A DNA stretch of 64,000 nt from Tigriopus japonicus. Lineage: Eukaryota; Arthropoda; Copepoda; Harpacticoida; Harpacticidae. The translations under genes and the position numbers were made by a program. The notes beneath the pieces are model-generated. The model did not search any database. It was given only the letters and a program-made list of their open reading frames with translations, and had not been told where the DNA came from. Numbering within the stretch: position 1 is the first letter of the stretch; each line of letters opens with the position of its first letter. Where the stretch lies: the NCBI GenBank assembly GCA_010645155.1, contig CM021323.1:5433768-5497767 (forward strand), given 5' to 3'. Below, piece by piece: positions 12,638 through 21,666 of the stretch.

Positions 12638-12920
12638 ACCATCATATACCAAAAAAAACTGCGCCATCTATTGAGGCAAAATGAAAATTGTATTGTTAAA
12701 TCAATTACATGTCAAGTTAGCCTTCAAAAACGGCCAAATGCATCAAATTTGCCAGAAACAAATTTGGAAAATCGATGCACACAGACAAAAATATCAAAAA
12801 ATGGCCTTGTCAAAAAAATGTATTTCCTTAATATCCGGCTTTTTCCATATATTTTGGGCTTTTGAAGAAAATTCATATTGGATATTTTGTCACTTTTTTG
12901 CAAATATTTTCCGAGCCCTA
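12638..12920 (-). mobile_element. Second half of the split hAT-type MITE
   Basis: It matches in reverse the left half of the element at 51546-52063, including a GCGCCATCTATTGAGGCAAA-like motif and the terminus TTTTCCGAGCCCTA. With 6122-6420 it rebuilds one miniature element interrupted at the ACCATCAT duplication. Confidence 0.8.
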
Positions 12921-13588
12921 CTTATGACACACGTTACGATGTGAAAGTCAAAAATTGATAGATGAATTGCAAAAACTTACTTAAATAGCTTCTGTCATAT
13001 ATATTATGAGTACAAAATATCAAAACTTTTTACAAAGTTGGGCATAACAGTCTGTAGCACTGTCAGCGTGACGACTGCTACGAATGCGCAACTTGACCAG
13101 GGCTGCCAGATAAGTGTTCAACAAAAAAGTCATTTCACATGACAATGCAATATTGTGCCCAAGGAAAACGCTCTAATGGCTTCAAGTGACGTTCTAAATA
13201 TTCACTAATCAATTTCGTATCTAGTTAGATTAAGTTTTCCTAAAAAGTAAGCAACTCAATGCAAATCAGCGTGGAGATTCATCAAGAGCTGACATTACCG
13301 AGTCAATTCACAGCAGCACTGGGCTTGAACGCGCATCGAGGTTTAAGGAGAACGAGAAGGTTATCTTCCGACACCCACGGTTTTGGCCAGCCTTGGCCTT
13401 CAAAGGCTATTAAGGTCAAACATTATGCTTTCAAAGGTAAGCTGAGATCATGAGCGTCAATTTGGTAGTATAAAGTGCATAGGTAAAGTTGCCTCAAACA
13501 GGTCGAACCCAAGAACCACAGTACAATGGAACCGACGTCTTGGGACCAAAATGGCACATGCGCGTACTCTTTTGTTTTAGCGATCTAG
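12921..13588. other. Non-coding stretch, nothing recognised
   Basis: No convincing exon or repeat terminus was seen. The 64-codon open frame near 13259 has no recognisable motif. Confidence 0.45.
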
Positions 13589-13826
13589 TCTGATAAAAGC
13601 ATTGGTCCGTAAGGGAGTTGGAATGAGCTGCCCGGTTAGGTCCCTGAACTTAGAGCAGGTCACAGATGGTGGATAACAAGTCGTCTACATGAGACTTGAA
13701 AATTAAATGTATAATTCACACAACTTCTTTATTAGTCTTCTACTTGTACACAAAATATGAAATTCCTGAATGGCTCGTTTTTTTTATTTTTTTCATATTT
13801 TGCTTATGATCAAATAATAAAATATG

Positions 13827-14066
13827 CACAGTGAGAAAAAGGTTGTTGATTTTGTGCTCCGTAGTGTTGCGCCGCCCTTTTCTTGTGATTCTGTTGTTTC
13901 CTGTTCTGCGCTCGATCAAATATTTCAAACGGTCAGTTGCTCCGCAACAAACGGTCGAGAATGAGATGCGATCATAGAATTTTAATGAAGCAAAGAGACA
14001 CCAGAGGCCACGACGGTGCTACAGAGCAAACAAACAGGCCCAGCTGATGTTTACTGAGCTTCCCTT
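13827..14066. repeat. Direct repeat, copy 1 (240 bp)
   Basis: The block from CACAGTGAGAAAAA to GAGCTTCCCT recurs at 14989-15229 with scattered substitutions. It includes GTTTCCTGTTCTGCGCTCGA and GGCCCAGCTGATGTTTACTG. Confidence 0.9.
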
Positions 14067-14077
14067 ATTATTCCCTT

Positions 14078-14368
14078 ATTACTTGGTGTATTGGGCAAGA
14101 CTTTTTGCGCGAGGTCGTAAGGTAGTGTCGCCAATTGACCTTTGTGAAATCGTATTCCTCTTTGCTTACCAATCTTCAAAAACCTGTTTTTTCATCAAGG
14201 AGAACGGAACGGCGTCCCTAACTTTTGTGACTTCTGAACAGGGTTGCAAATGACACTCAAATTTGAGTTTTCTGATATAGCTGAGCACAACACGAAATCT
14301 CCATTAGGTGACCCTACCTTGCGACCTCGCGCAAAAAAGCTTGCCCAACACACCAAGTCACATCACTA
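14078..14368 (-). mobile_element. hAT MITE copy, reverse orientation
   Basis: It is a close reverse-complement copy of 11553-11850 (minus-strand start TAGTGATGTGACTTGGTGTG). Its other terminus has lost about ten bases. It sits between the two direct repeat copies of the composite element. Confidence 0.85.
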
Positions 14369-14988
14369 TTATGAACCCTGAAATATTCCAGGCCTGCCAA
14401 ATTGATCTAACTTCCAACATCATTTCAGTATTTTGGGGCTGAAATTAAGTTCTTTCCAGCACTTTATTGGTGGATAACAAGTCGTTTAGAAGAGATTTGA
14501 AAATTTATAATGGGTCATCTAGTGGATAGATTTGTGATAAAGAGTGAGGAAGTAAGTTCTAAAGCAAAAGAGAGAAACAAAATTCTCTTGTTCTTGGTAA
14601 ATAAAAGCACTATCAAATCAAGAAACAATACTTTGGTCAAAGCGCTCCCCCTTTAGTGATTGTCATGTAAAATATTTAATCCTTGGTTTTCAGTCAGAAT
14701 GAAAGTCAAAATCATAAAGAGAGAAGCAAAATTTTTCAGGATTTTCGCCAAAAATGGCGATTTTGCCAAATTTTTTCGACAAATTTCCCCGATTTCGCCT
14801 AATCTTTCGCCAAATTTGCTCATTTCGCCAAATTACTCGCCAGAAATAGTAAAATTGCCAGATTTATCGCCAGTGACATCAAAATCGACAGATTTATCGC
14901 CAGATCAGCTGATTTCGCCAGATTAATGTTGTTAAAAGTTAGATCAATTTGGCAGGCCTGGAATATTTCAGGGTTTATAATTGGATAA

Positions 14989-15229
14989 GCACAGTGAGAA
15001 AAAAGGTTGTTGATTTTGTGCTTAGGAATGTTGGGCCACCCTTTTCTGGTGATTCTGTTGTTTCCTGTTCTGCGCTCGATCAAATATTTCAAACGGTCAG
15101 TTGCTCCGCAGCAAACCCCCGAGAATGAGATGCGATCATAGAATTTTAATGAAGCAAAGAGATACCAGAGGCCACGACGGTGTTATGGAGTAAACAAACA
15201 GGCCCAGCTGATGTTTACTGAGCTTCCCT
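14989..15229. repeat. Direct repeat, copy 2 (240 bp)
   Basis: Second copy of the 13827-14066 block in the same orientation. It is followed directly by the TIR insertion that starts at 15238. Confidence 0.9.
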
Positions 15230-15237
15230 GTTAGTCG

Positions 15238-16268
15238 GAGTCACTAGCATGCTACATAGGCGCCGACACGACAGCTGACAGTTGTTCCTTGCAGGGTTGC
15301 CAAAAATAGCGGACCTAAAGCCATGCCATTGGGTCATAATATGTTTGTTGTAGACGTGAAGTAATCAAATTCGAGTGATCTGCTAATACAATAATATGGG
15401 CAGTGCCATTTTGAGCATGTATGATTACCCTTGTTGGAGGTTAAAAAATTCAAGGAAAGGCAAGATATTCTTAAGTTGTTCAAGTTTTGAAATGGATGAG
15501 CGTGATAAATATCCACACTTTGATTCAGGGGATTTTTTTTTGGGAAAGTTGGTTCTTAATCCCTTTTCAGGAAGAACTTGCATTCTGATGAAGGTCCTTA
15601 CAACAGGGGATTCCGTGAAATTCTGGTGGAAACTAGAGTGCTCTAGTGGAAACCATCCTTCGGACTCCTGCAGAAGCACATTACTGAAACATTCATATCA
15701 AGTTTGTTTGGAAATTCCCAAACTATGAGGTATGTTTCAGACTCAAGAAACCAAGAGGAACAACTTTGATTTACTTAGTCAGCTTAACTGAGCCAATGTA
15801 AAACAATTTTTTGACACCCAGTGCCTCCCTAATCTAGATCAAAAAACATGAGAGCTACAACTACATGGAATCATGTTCATGCCTTCAAATCACTCTGGAG
15901 TGAGTTCCTTCCTGCAGTTGTTCATTCATCTTGAACTTGTATCCATCAGTTAAACTCGGTCGTACTTGGTCATACATTTGTATCGCGAAGACACCAACAA
16001 CCCTGATAGCCAAGACAGTGAGTGCAAGTAGAGGGATGGCTTGGCTGGCTTGAGTCAGCTGTCGTGTTGCCGTCTATGTAGCCAGGAACCACTGTACTTC
16101 AGGACGAATTTCAAAAATACACATTGGGTCCAATCATTGTTCTAAAATGTGAGGTTTTTGCAACAAATGCATTGTTCCGTTGAATTTTCATTGTACTAAT
16201 CGGACCCAGTGTGTATTTTGAAAGTAATCCTGTCTTGAGCCATCCCTGATGTAGCATGCTAGTGACTC
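15238..16268. mobile_element. 1.03-kb insertion with GAGTCACTAGCATGCTACAT ends
   Basis: The 20-bp terminus GAGTCACTAGCATGCTACAT at 15238 is repeated inverted at 16249-16268. A second inverted pair (ACACGACAGCTGAC near 15266 and its complement near 16055) and a third at about 16111-16230 (AAAATACACA.TGGGTCC) lie within. The 110-codon plus-strand frame at 15396-15728 has no recognisable domain and is probably chance. Confidence 0.65.
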
Positions 16269-16889
16269 TGACTGCCGTCCATATATTATTTGATCATTAG
16301 CAAAATATGAAAAAAATAAGAAAACGAGCCATACAGGAATTTGATGTTTTGTGTACAAGTAGAAGACTAATAAAGAAGTTGTGTGAATTAGACATTAAAT
16401 TTTTAAGTCTCATCTAGAGGACTTATTATCCACTATCTGTGACCTCCTCTAAGTTCAGGGACTTTACCGGGCAGCTCATTCCAACTCCTTTACGGACCAA
16501 TGCTTTTATCAGACATGACTTTTCCCCACTCGGGTTCTGTCTTTTTTGACATTTACATGGAATAATATTCTGTGTACCAGTTAACCTGAGTGGGTTACAC
16601 CATTTAAGTTGAAATTTAATGATGATCTAGTCGAGTCCTCCTCCCATGACAGAGCAGACGTAATCTTCTGTTAACATTAAAGATGCGAACAAATTGACCA
16701 TTTCTTTGTTTGTTTGTGTATTTAATTGGTTGTTCAGAATATTTGTTTGTTTGGGGTAAATTTGTACCCAAGGAGGACCCAAAACGGTAAAAGGCACATG
16801 GCTGCCAATCCACCAATTCCACCTCAAAGGGAGTTCATGGCAGCAAGCAGTAGACAGTTTATCTCCCTCAAACTTTGGGAACCTTAATC

Positions 16890-18720
16890 CCTTGGCTGGG
16901 AGGCAGTGCCTCCACTGCAAGGCCCTCCTCTTTGTAGGAGAGACAAGTTCGTTGTGTTGCCACCAAGGCATTATACCCCTTCCACCCATCCAGACCCCCA
17001 AAGAGTAGCAGGAACTATTCCAGCTCCCACAATTTTTCAACAACCTGCGTTGTTTGAATAATGCCTTTGCCCTTGCATCCATGGGGATGGACAAAGCGGT
17101 TGGTCTCCCTGCAGATGGCAATCCCTTTTCAGGCAATACCAAGATCCAGGGGAAGCTCTGCCATCAGGTGGGGCACATTAACGCCCCTGGTGGTTTGTCC
17201 CCGGTGTTCCTCCACGTGTATTTTGTTGATACAGACCAAGCCTTGGCTTCACAAACACTAGCACTTGGCAAGGAACACCTGCCAGTGTCATTATGGAGAC
17301 ACTGACCAGGCTCCTGGAATCTGTCAACCCCTACGTCTGGGACCTCAAGACAACCCTAGGGGTCTTTTGGGAGATGACGACAGCCCAAGGAGGAGAAGGG
17401 ATCTGTGAGGCTTGAATTGTCATTGCCCATGATCATTCCCTTCTCCCTCCCAATTCACATGAGAGGACAACGTTCCATATACCTTTGAGGTGGTGGTAAT
17501 TATCTTGGGCGACCAACAGGTGTCCAAAAGTCGCCATGGACGGGTCAAATCCCTGATATTGTCCTCCAGGCGCGCGGTAAATAGGTCACAAGGTAAAAAG
17601 GTCAAAGTTAATCGGTCACAGTAAAAAGGTCACAGACCTGCACAGCTTTGGAGGTAGCCAAGGGGGTGAACCCAGGGACCCTGAGATCTTCCCTGGTTAA
17701 GGAATGTCCCATGGGACCCAAAGATTAACTGAGGGAACACAATTATGCTAAGGCAAAGATCTCATGAGAAAAGTCAACAAAAAGTCATTCCCAACATTTT
17801 TTTAGGACCATGGTCACAACCTGCCCCGGATCAGGCAGACCTTGGAGGAGGGTGTTCCCTCACCCCTATGTAGTCAAGAGTACACCCTTCTTTTGAGATC
17901 ATGGAGCCCATGGGCTTCAGAGATATTGCGGGTCACACATTTATGTCCATGGAAGTGATTTTTCAACGTGACCTTTTTACGGTGTGTGTGACCTTTTTAC
18001 CCTGTGACCTTTATACTGCCACCTTTTTTACTTGTGACCTTTTTACTGCCACCTTTTTAACTTGTGACCTTTTTATTGTGACCTTTTTACTTGTGACCCT
18101 TCTGTTTGTGAACTTTTTACCTATAATCTTTCTCAATTACTGACCAAATGCTTCAAGTAGATTGGAAAAGGTCAACACAACCCATCAGTCTTATTATCTC
18201 CCTATGTACCGTACATCCTATTCTTCCTGTTTGGGAAGATGGATGGAACCGATACGGCCGGCGCCAAGTATCTGTTGCAAGCAAGAGGGAGAAACTCGCA
18301 TAAGCGGACTTCTACTCTTACCGAATTCAAGTTTGTGCTAACGACTTCAACATCATTACACGTGGGAGGCGCTTGTTCCAAATGTATGTGATTGACCAGT
18401 GGGCCAAGATTGAGGCCCACAGTCTCTAATGGGCACATGAGCTCCAACCAGAGTGGCGGGGGAAATGTATTGTGTCATGCTGGATGTGATTAACAACCAA
18501 GACTGCTACATCAGCCCCAGGACAAACGGTTCATCTTGCCCCCCTCAATTTATAGTTCAAAATGACTTTGGAAACAATGCTACCAGGATGGATGGCATAG
18601 CCATTGTGTCATCATGGTTAGCCAAATTTCTTTGTCGCCATGACAGGCAATCCCCAATTGCCAGAAAACCAGGAGAGTCTCACTCAGGCTGAACGCCTGA
18701 ACCTCAAGCTGAACGAGAAC
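16890..18720 (+). pseudogene. Decayed Helitron N-terminal/Rep region
   Basis: Plus-strand pieces in shifting frames match the N-terminal part of animal Helitron replicase-helicases. In order these are a cysteine cluster (GRQCLHCKALLFVGETSSLC then CCHQGIIPLPP), NNAFALASMGMD, a segment with KLCHQVGHINAPGGLSPVF, NPYVWDLKTTLG, VVVIILGDQQ, HQSYYPLMYPILFLFGKMDG, RRLFQMYVIDQWAKIEAHSL and FVAMTGNPQLPENQESL. The order agrees with the family. Stops and frameshifts break it throughout, and the 17569-18120 element interrupts it. The HUH catalytic site and helicase are absent, so it is dead. Confidence 0.8.
17569..18120. mobile_element. GGTCAC-repeat TIR element, copy 1
   Basis: The left end starts GGCGCGCGGTAAATAGGTCA and is built of diverged tandem units around AAAAAGGTCAC. 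The right end carries the inverted form GTGACCTTTTTAC many times. The unique middle (GGAGGTAGCCAAGGGGGTGA and onward) matches copy 2 at 19855-20358 in the same orientation. It interrupts the Helitron reading frame, so it is younger than the Helitron. Confidence 0.85.
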
Positions 18721-18769
18721 CTTTTCCTTGATCAAGTGAATCAAACTTCTGAGAATAACCCCTGAGTTC

Positions 18770-19100
18770 TGGTCATGGGTGATTTCAACCTGGACCACAA
18801 CCAATGCGATGTGAGTGGATACCATCTTTGCGGACGGTGCCAAAGTGTATCCAACTGTTTGGCCAACAACTCATTGTCGCACCTCCCTGTTGCACAGGGA
18901 GGTGCGACAATGAACGACAAAACACCTTCACTTAGGTCACTGGAAGTCTTGGTGATGGAGGTGAGATGATTACCAAACAATCGGCTTTGGATCATATTAA
19001 TGCCAATGAGGCAACCAAAAAAATCATAAAATGGCTGTCTATCAAGCGCCATGAGTGACCACTCTCCAATCTTTGCTCAATTTGGGACAACAACAAAATT
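18770..19100 (+). pseudogene. Endonuclease (EEP) fragment of a retroelement
   Basis: The frame reads VLVMGDFNLDHNQCD near 18770, the G-D-F-N motif of endonuclease/exonuclease/phosphatase domains used by non-LTR retrotransposons. About 90 codons on, in a shifted frame, it reads SDHSPIFAQF, the conserved SDH motif near the end of that domain. Stops and frameshifts are present. It directly follows the Helitron remnant. A Helitron carrying an endonuclease is possible, but a LINE remnant is simpler. Confidence 0.55.
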
Positions 19101-19854
19101 CAGAGCTAACAAGAGTTTTTTGGAGGCGCTCTTTTAGGAATTGTAATGTCATTGATTTCAATCCGTCCCTTTCGACATGGGACTGGGGTGCCATGCTAGA
19201 AATTTACGTTAACAACAACCTATGAAAGGTGCATTCTAAAATGGATAGTCCTTCCACGGATGGAAGGATAAGCAATCTCATAGCTTATGTAAAAAAAAAT
19301 TACCAATTTTTCAAAATAATGTTTTGCAATATTTAACCCTTTTTGCAAGACCATTTTTGTCCAAGTTCTCTTTCAATTAATATAAATTTTCTAAGGAAGT
19401 AAATTCAGAGAGTTTTTGCAAGCTTCAAGACTATTTTTTAAGTGTTTGCATGCATGCCCAAATTTGCAGAACCCTCACTTTTAAAGGTTTGAAAATTATA
19501 AAAGGAAATATCATTTTCCTGAAGTAAGGTAATAATTAAATGAAGAGGCATTTTCAGTTGGTGCTTTTTGATTTCCACTATTATATTTTCATCTTGTTGG
19601 ATTTCAAACATACTTGGAAAAAGTCTATTGAAATGAGATTGAAGTGCCTACCAAAAAGCTATTACAACTTGTTTCATTATTCATAACTATGCACAGACTA
19701 ACAAGGAAACAAATTCTAATCCCATTTTACTCATGCAGTTTTGAATGGTTTTCGTTTTAGCGATGACGGACAAGAGTGGCCCTACAACTAAATTGGTCGG
19801 CAGCCTACAGGCCCTAAAGGCACAAAAACGAGCCGTACGAAAAAGAGGGGCGAT
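19101..19854. other. Non-coding stretch, nothing firm
   Basis: The first 130 bases may continue the decayed retroelement. The rest is AT-rich with no recognised gene or repeat end. Confidence 0.4.
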
Positions 19855-20358
19855 GGCGCGCGGTAAATAGATCACAAGTTAAAAAGGTCACGGTAATTAG
19901 GTCACAGTAAAAAGGTCACGAGGTCAAGTTAAAAAGGTCACAGATCCATGCAGCTCCGGAGGTAGCCAAGGGGGTGAACTCACAGACCCTGGAATGTTCC
20001 ATAGTTGAAGATTGTTGAGATGGGACCCTAAGATTTACCGGTTGGAACACATTATGGCAAGGCAAGGGTCCCATAAGTCAATGGGAAGTCATTCCCAACA
20101 TTTTTTCGGTGCCATCCAACCCACCCCGGATCCGGCAGATCATGGAGGAGGGTGTTCTCTCACCCCTCTGGAGTAAAAAATTACAAACTTCTCTCAAGAT
20201 CTGTCCATGGGCTTTTGAGAAATTCCGGGTGGACAACACTAATATCCTTGAAAAAGTGATTTTTCATCGTGACCTTTTTACTGTGACCGTTTTACCGTGT
20301 GACCTTTTTTCTCGTGACCTATTTACTTGTAACCGTTTTGATTGTGACCTTTTTACCT
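19855..20358. mobile_element. GGTCAC-repeat TIR element, copy 2
   Basis: Same structure and orientation as 17569-18120: it begins GGCGCGCGGTAAATAG, has AAAAAGGTCAC units, shares GGAGGTAGCCAAGGGGGTGA, and ends in GTGACCTTTTTACC units. It is 504 bp and diverged from copy 1 mainly in repeat number. Confidence 0.85.
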
Positions 20359-20717
20359 ACATTCGTACAGAAACCAGAGAATGAAGAATGGTTCCAAATT
20401 TTCGAAACAAATGCTTACAGAGGTGTTGAAAATATTGTCATTCACTTTCAGCATAATGTCAAAAAGTAAACCTTATTTTGCATTATCAGGTTTTTGCAGT
20501 GGTATTGTGTGTTTGTCTTTTGTAATAAAACATCACTTGAGTGTGTACGACTTGCTTTGCTTAGTTTTAATATGTACTACTTTTTTGCTGTAGTAATACA
20601 CCAGTATTTTAGAATTGGTACGTGACAATTAACAATTGCAAATGGTGTAAGAATCAGTAAAGAGAATCTTGGGAGGAAAGATGAGAAACTGCTTTTTGAT
20701 GGTAAAAAATGGTCTTC
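20359..20717. other. Non-coding stretch, nothing recognised
   Basis: Short open frames here show no domain or splice context. No repeat termini were recognised. Confidence 0.4.
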
Positions 20718-20880
20718 GTGGATTGTTGGGTGCTGACGTTGGGGTTGTCCCGGTTGAGCCATGCCAATCAAGCAAAGCAAGCCGTCACATCTACCATTTT
20801 CGATGAACACTATGTCATGTCCAGTATCAGATTGGTGCCCGTCTATAAATGTGAATTGGCTTCTAAAGGTCTAAATTCAG
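20718..20880 (-). mobile_element. Diverged tail fragment of SINE family 1
   Basis: The order GGTTGAGCC, TCATGTCCAGTATCAGATTGG and GCTTCTAAAGG follows the body of the SINEs at 1971-2207 and 22569-22810, at lower identity. The tRNA-like head is missing and the fragment abuts the MITE copy at 20884. Confidence 0.55.
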
Positions 20881-20883
20881 CGT

Positions 20884-21108
20884 AACTCAAGCAAATGTGC
20901 CAAAATTGCAACATAATGTCTTATTTGACGTAGCTAGACTATTTTTTTATTGCTAGAACAAGTCAATGCAACATATTTTCAACAATTTCTTGAATTATGC
21001 CAAGTTTTGTCTCTTTGCAAGTGCATGCACAGTGCTGGTTAGTCGTGACACTTGTCGACGCTCTTGCTCCATGAAAAAGCACAACAAAGCCACACTTCAA
21101 TTGCCCTA
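20884..21108. mobile_element. Left-truncated copy of the 337-bp TA-flanked MITE
   Basis: It matches 5185-5407 at high identity through the right inverted end, including GTCGACGCTCTTGCTCCATG and CAATTGCCCTA. The left inverted end is absent, apparently lost at the SINE junction. Confidence 0.85.
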
Positions 21109-21421
21109 CGTATAAGCTCACATCTTCCATGGAGCAGCACCATTCGTTTGCTTTTATAGACTTTGTATCGATATAGGGGAAGAGGTATGGATATGTATTT
21201 CAAATTACTTAAAATTCAATGAACATTTTGAAATAAGAACATCTTGTAAGAAATAGCCGATGGTAGTAAAGCACGACGAAATCGCCATTGATTGACGCAC
21301 TTGTGTTACATGCCAATTCACATCAAGGTTGGAGGTCTCCAAAATGGCCTAAAAAGCAACATTTTGCGTTCAGCATTCCTATCGTTTTACAAAATTTCGT
21401 ATTGAGGTTTGAGAAAAATGA
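21109..21421. other. Downstream flank of the last trh exon seen
   Basis: If the TAA at 21422-21424 is the trh stop, this stretch would be its 3' untranslated region. No clear AATAAA signal on the minus strand was seen, so the end of the transcript is not located. Confidence 0.3.
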
Positions 21422-21666
21422 TTACCAATCACTTCTGCCTCCTGAACGTCTCATATCATCGGGTGATTCTGGTTGTTGTTGTTGCTGTTGGTGGTGATGA
21501 TGATGTTGAGGCTGTTGTTGTTGTTGTTGTTGTGGCGGCACCTGATGATGTGATTCGTCTTTGGCAGGAGTCCGAGCAAGATTTTCGTTTTCGTGACAAT
21601 GGGTAGTAGTTCCCTTATTGCCTATTTCATCAGACTTTGATTCAAATGTTGATGAGGATGTAGACT
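21422..21666 (-). CDS. trh: trh coding exon 12, Gln/His-rich tail
   Basis: The acceptor is TCTCTTGCAG. It encodes a Ser/Thr-rich stretch ([13 protein letters not shown]), then Q and H runs separated by single residues, then [16 protein letters not shown]. The end is ambiguous: the frame reads TGG TAA (stop at 21422-21424), while TTG followed by GTAATC at 21425 would also serve as a donor. Confidence 0.75.

Larger units (their letters stand above)
13589..16512. mobile_element. 2.9-kb composite element with 230-bp inverted ends
   Basis: Arms 13589-13819 and 16284-16512 are inverted copies, starting TCTGATAAAAGCATTGGTCC and ending GATCAAATAATA. Inside are a direct repeat pair (13827-14066 and 14989-15229), a short inverted pair with AATATTCCAGGCCTGCCAAA (about 14370-14430 and 14930-14990), a hAT MITE and a separate TIR insertion at 15238-16268. 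No transposase was found. The layout suggests repeated insertion and recombination within one foldback-like element. Confidence 0.7.

Noticed and set aside
15396..15728. 110-codon plus-strand frame as a gene
   Set aside because: No domain, splice context or related copy was found. It lies inside a TIR insertion.
16627..17142. 171-codon minus-strand frame as a gene
   Set aside because: It is the antisense shadow of the decayed Helitron coding region, whose plus-strand motifs are recognisable.
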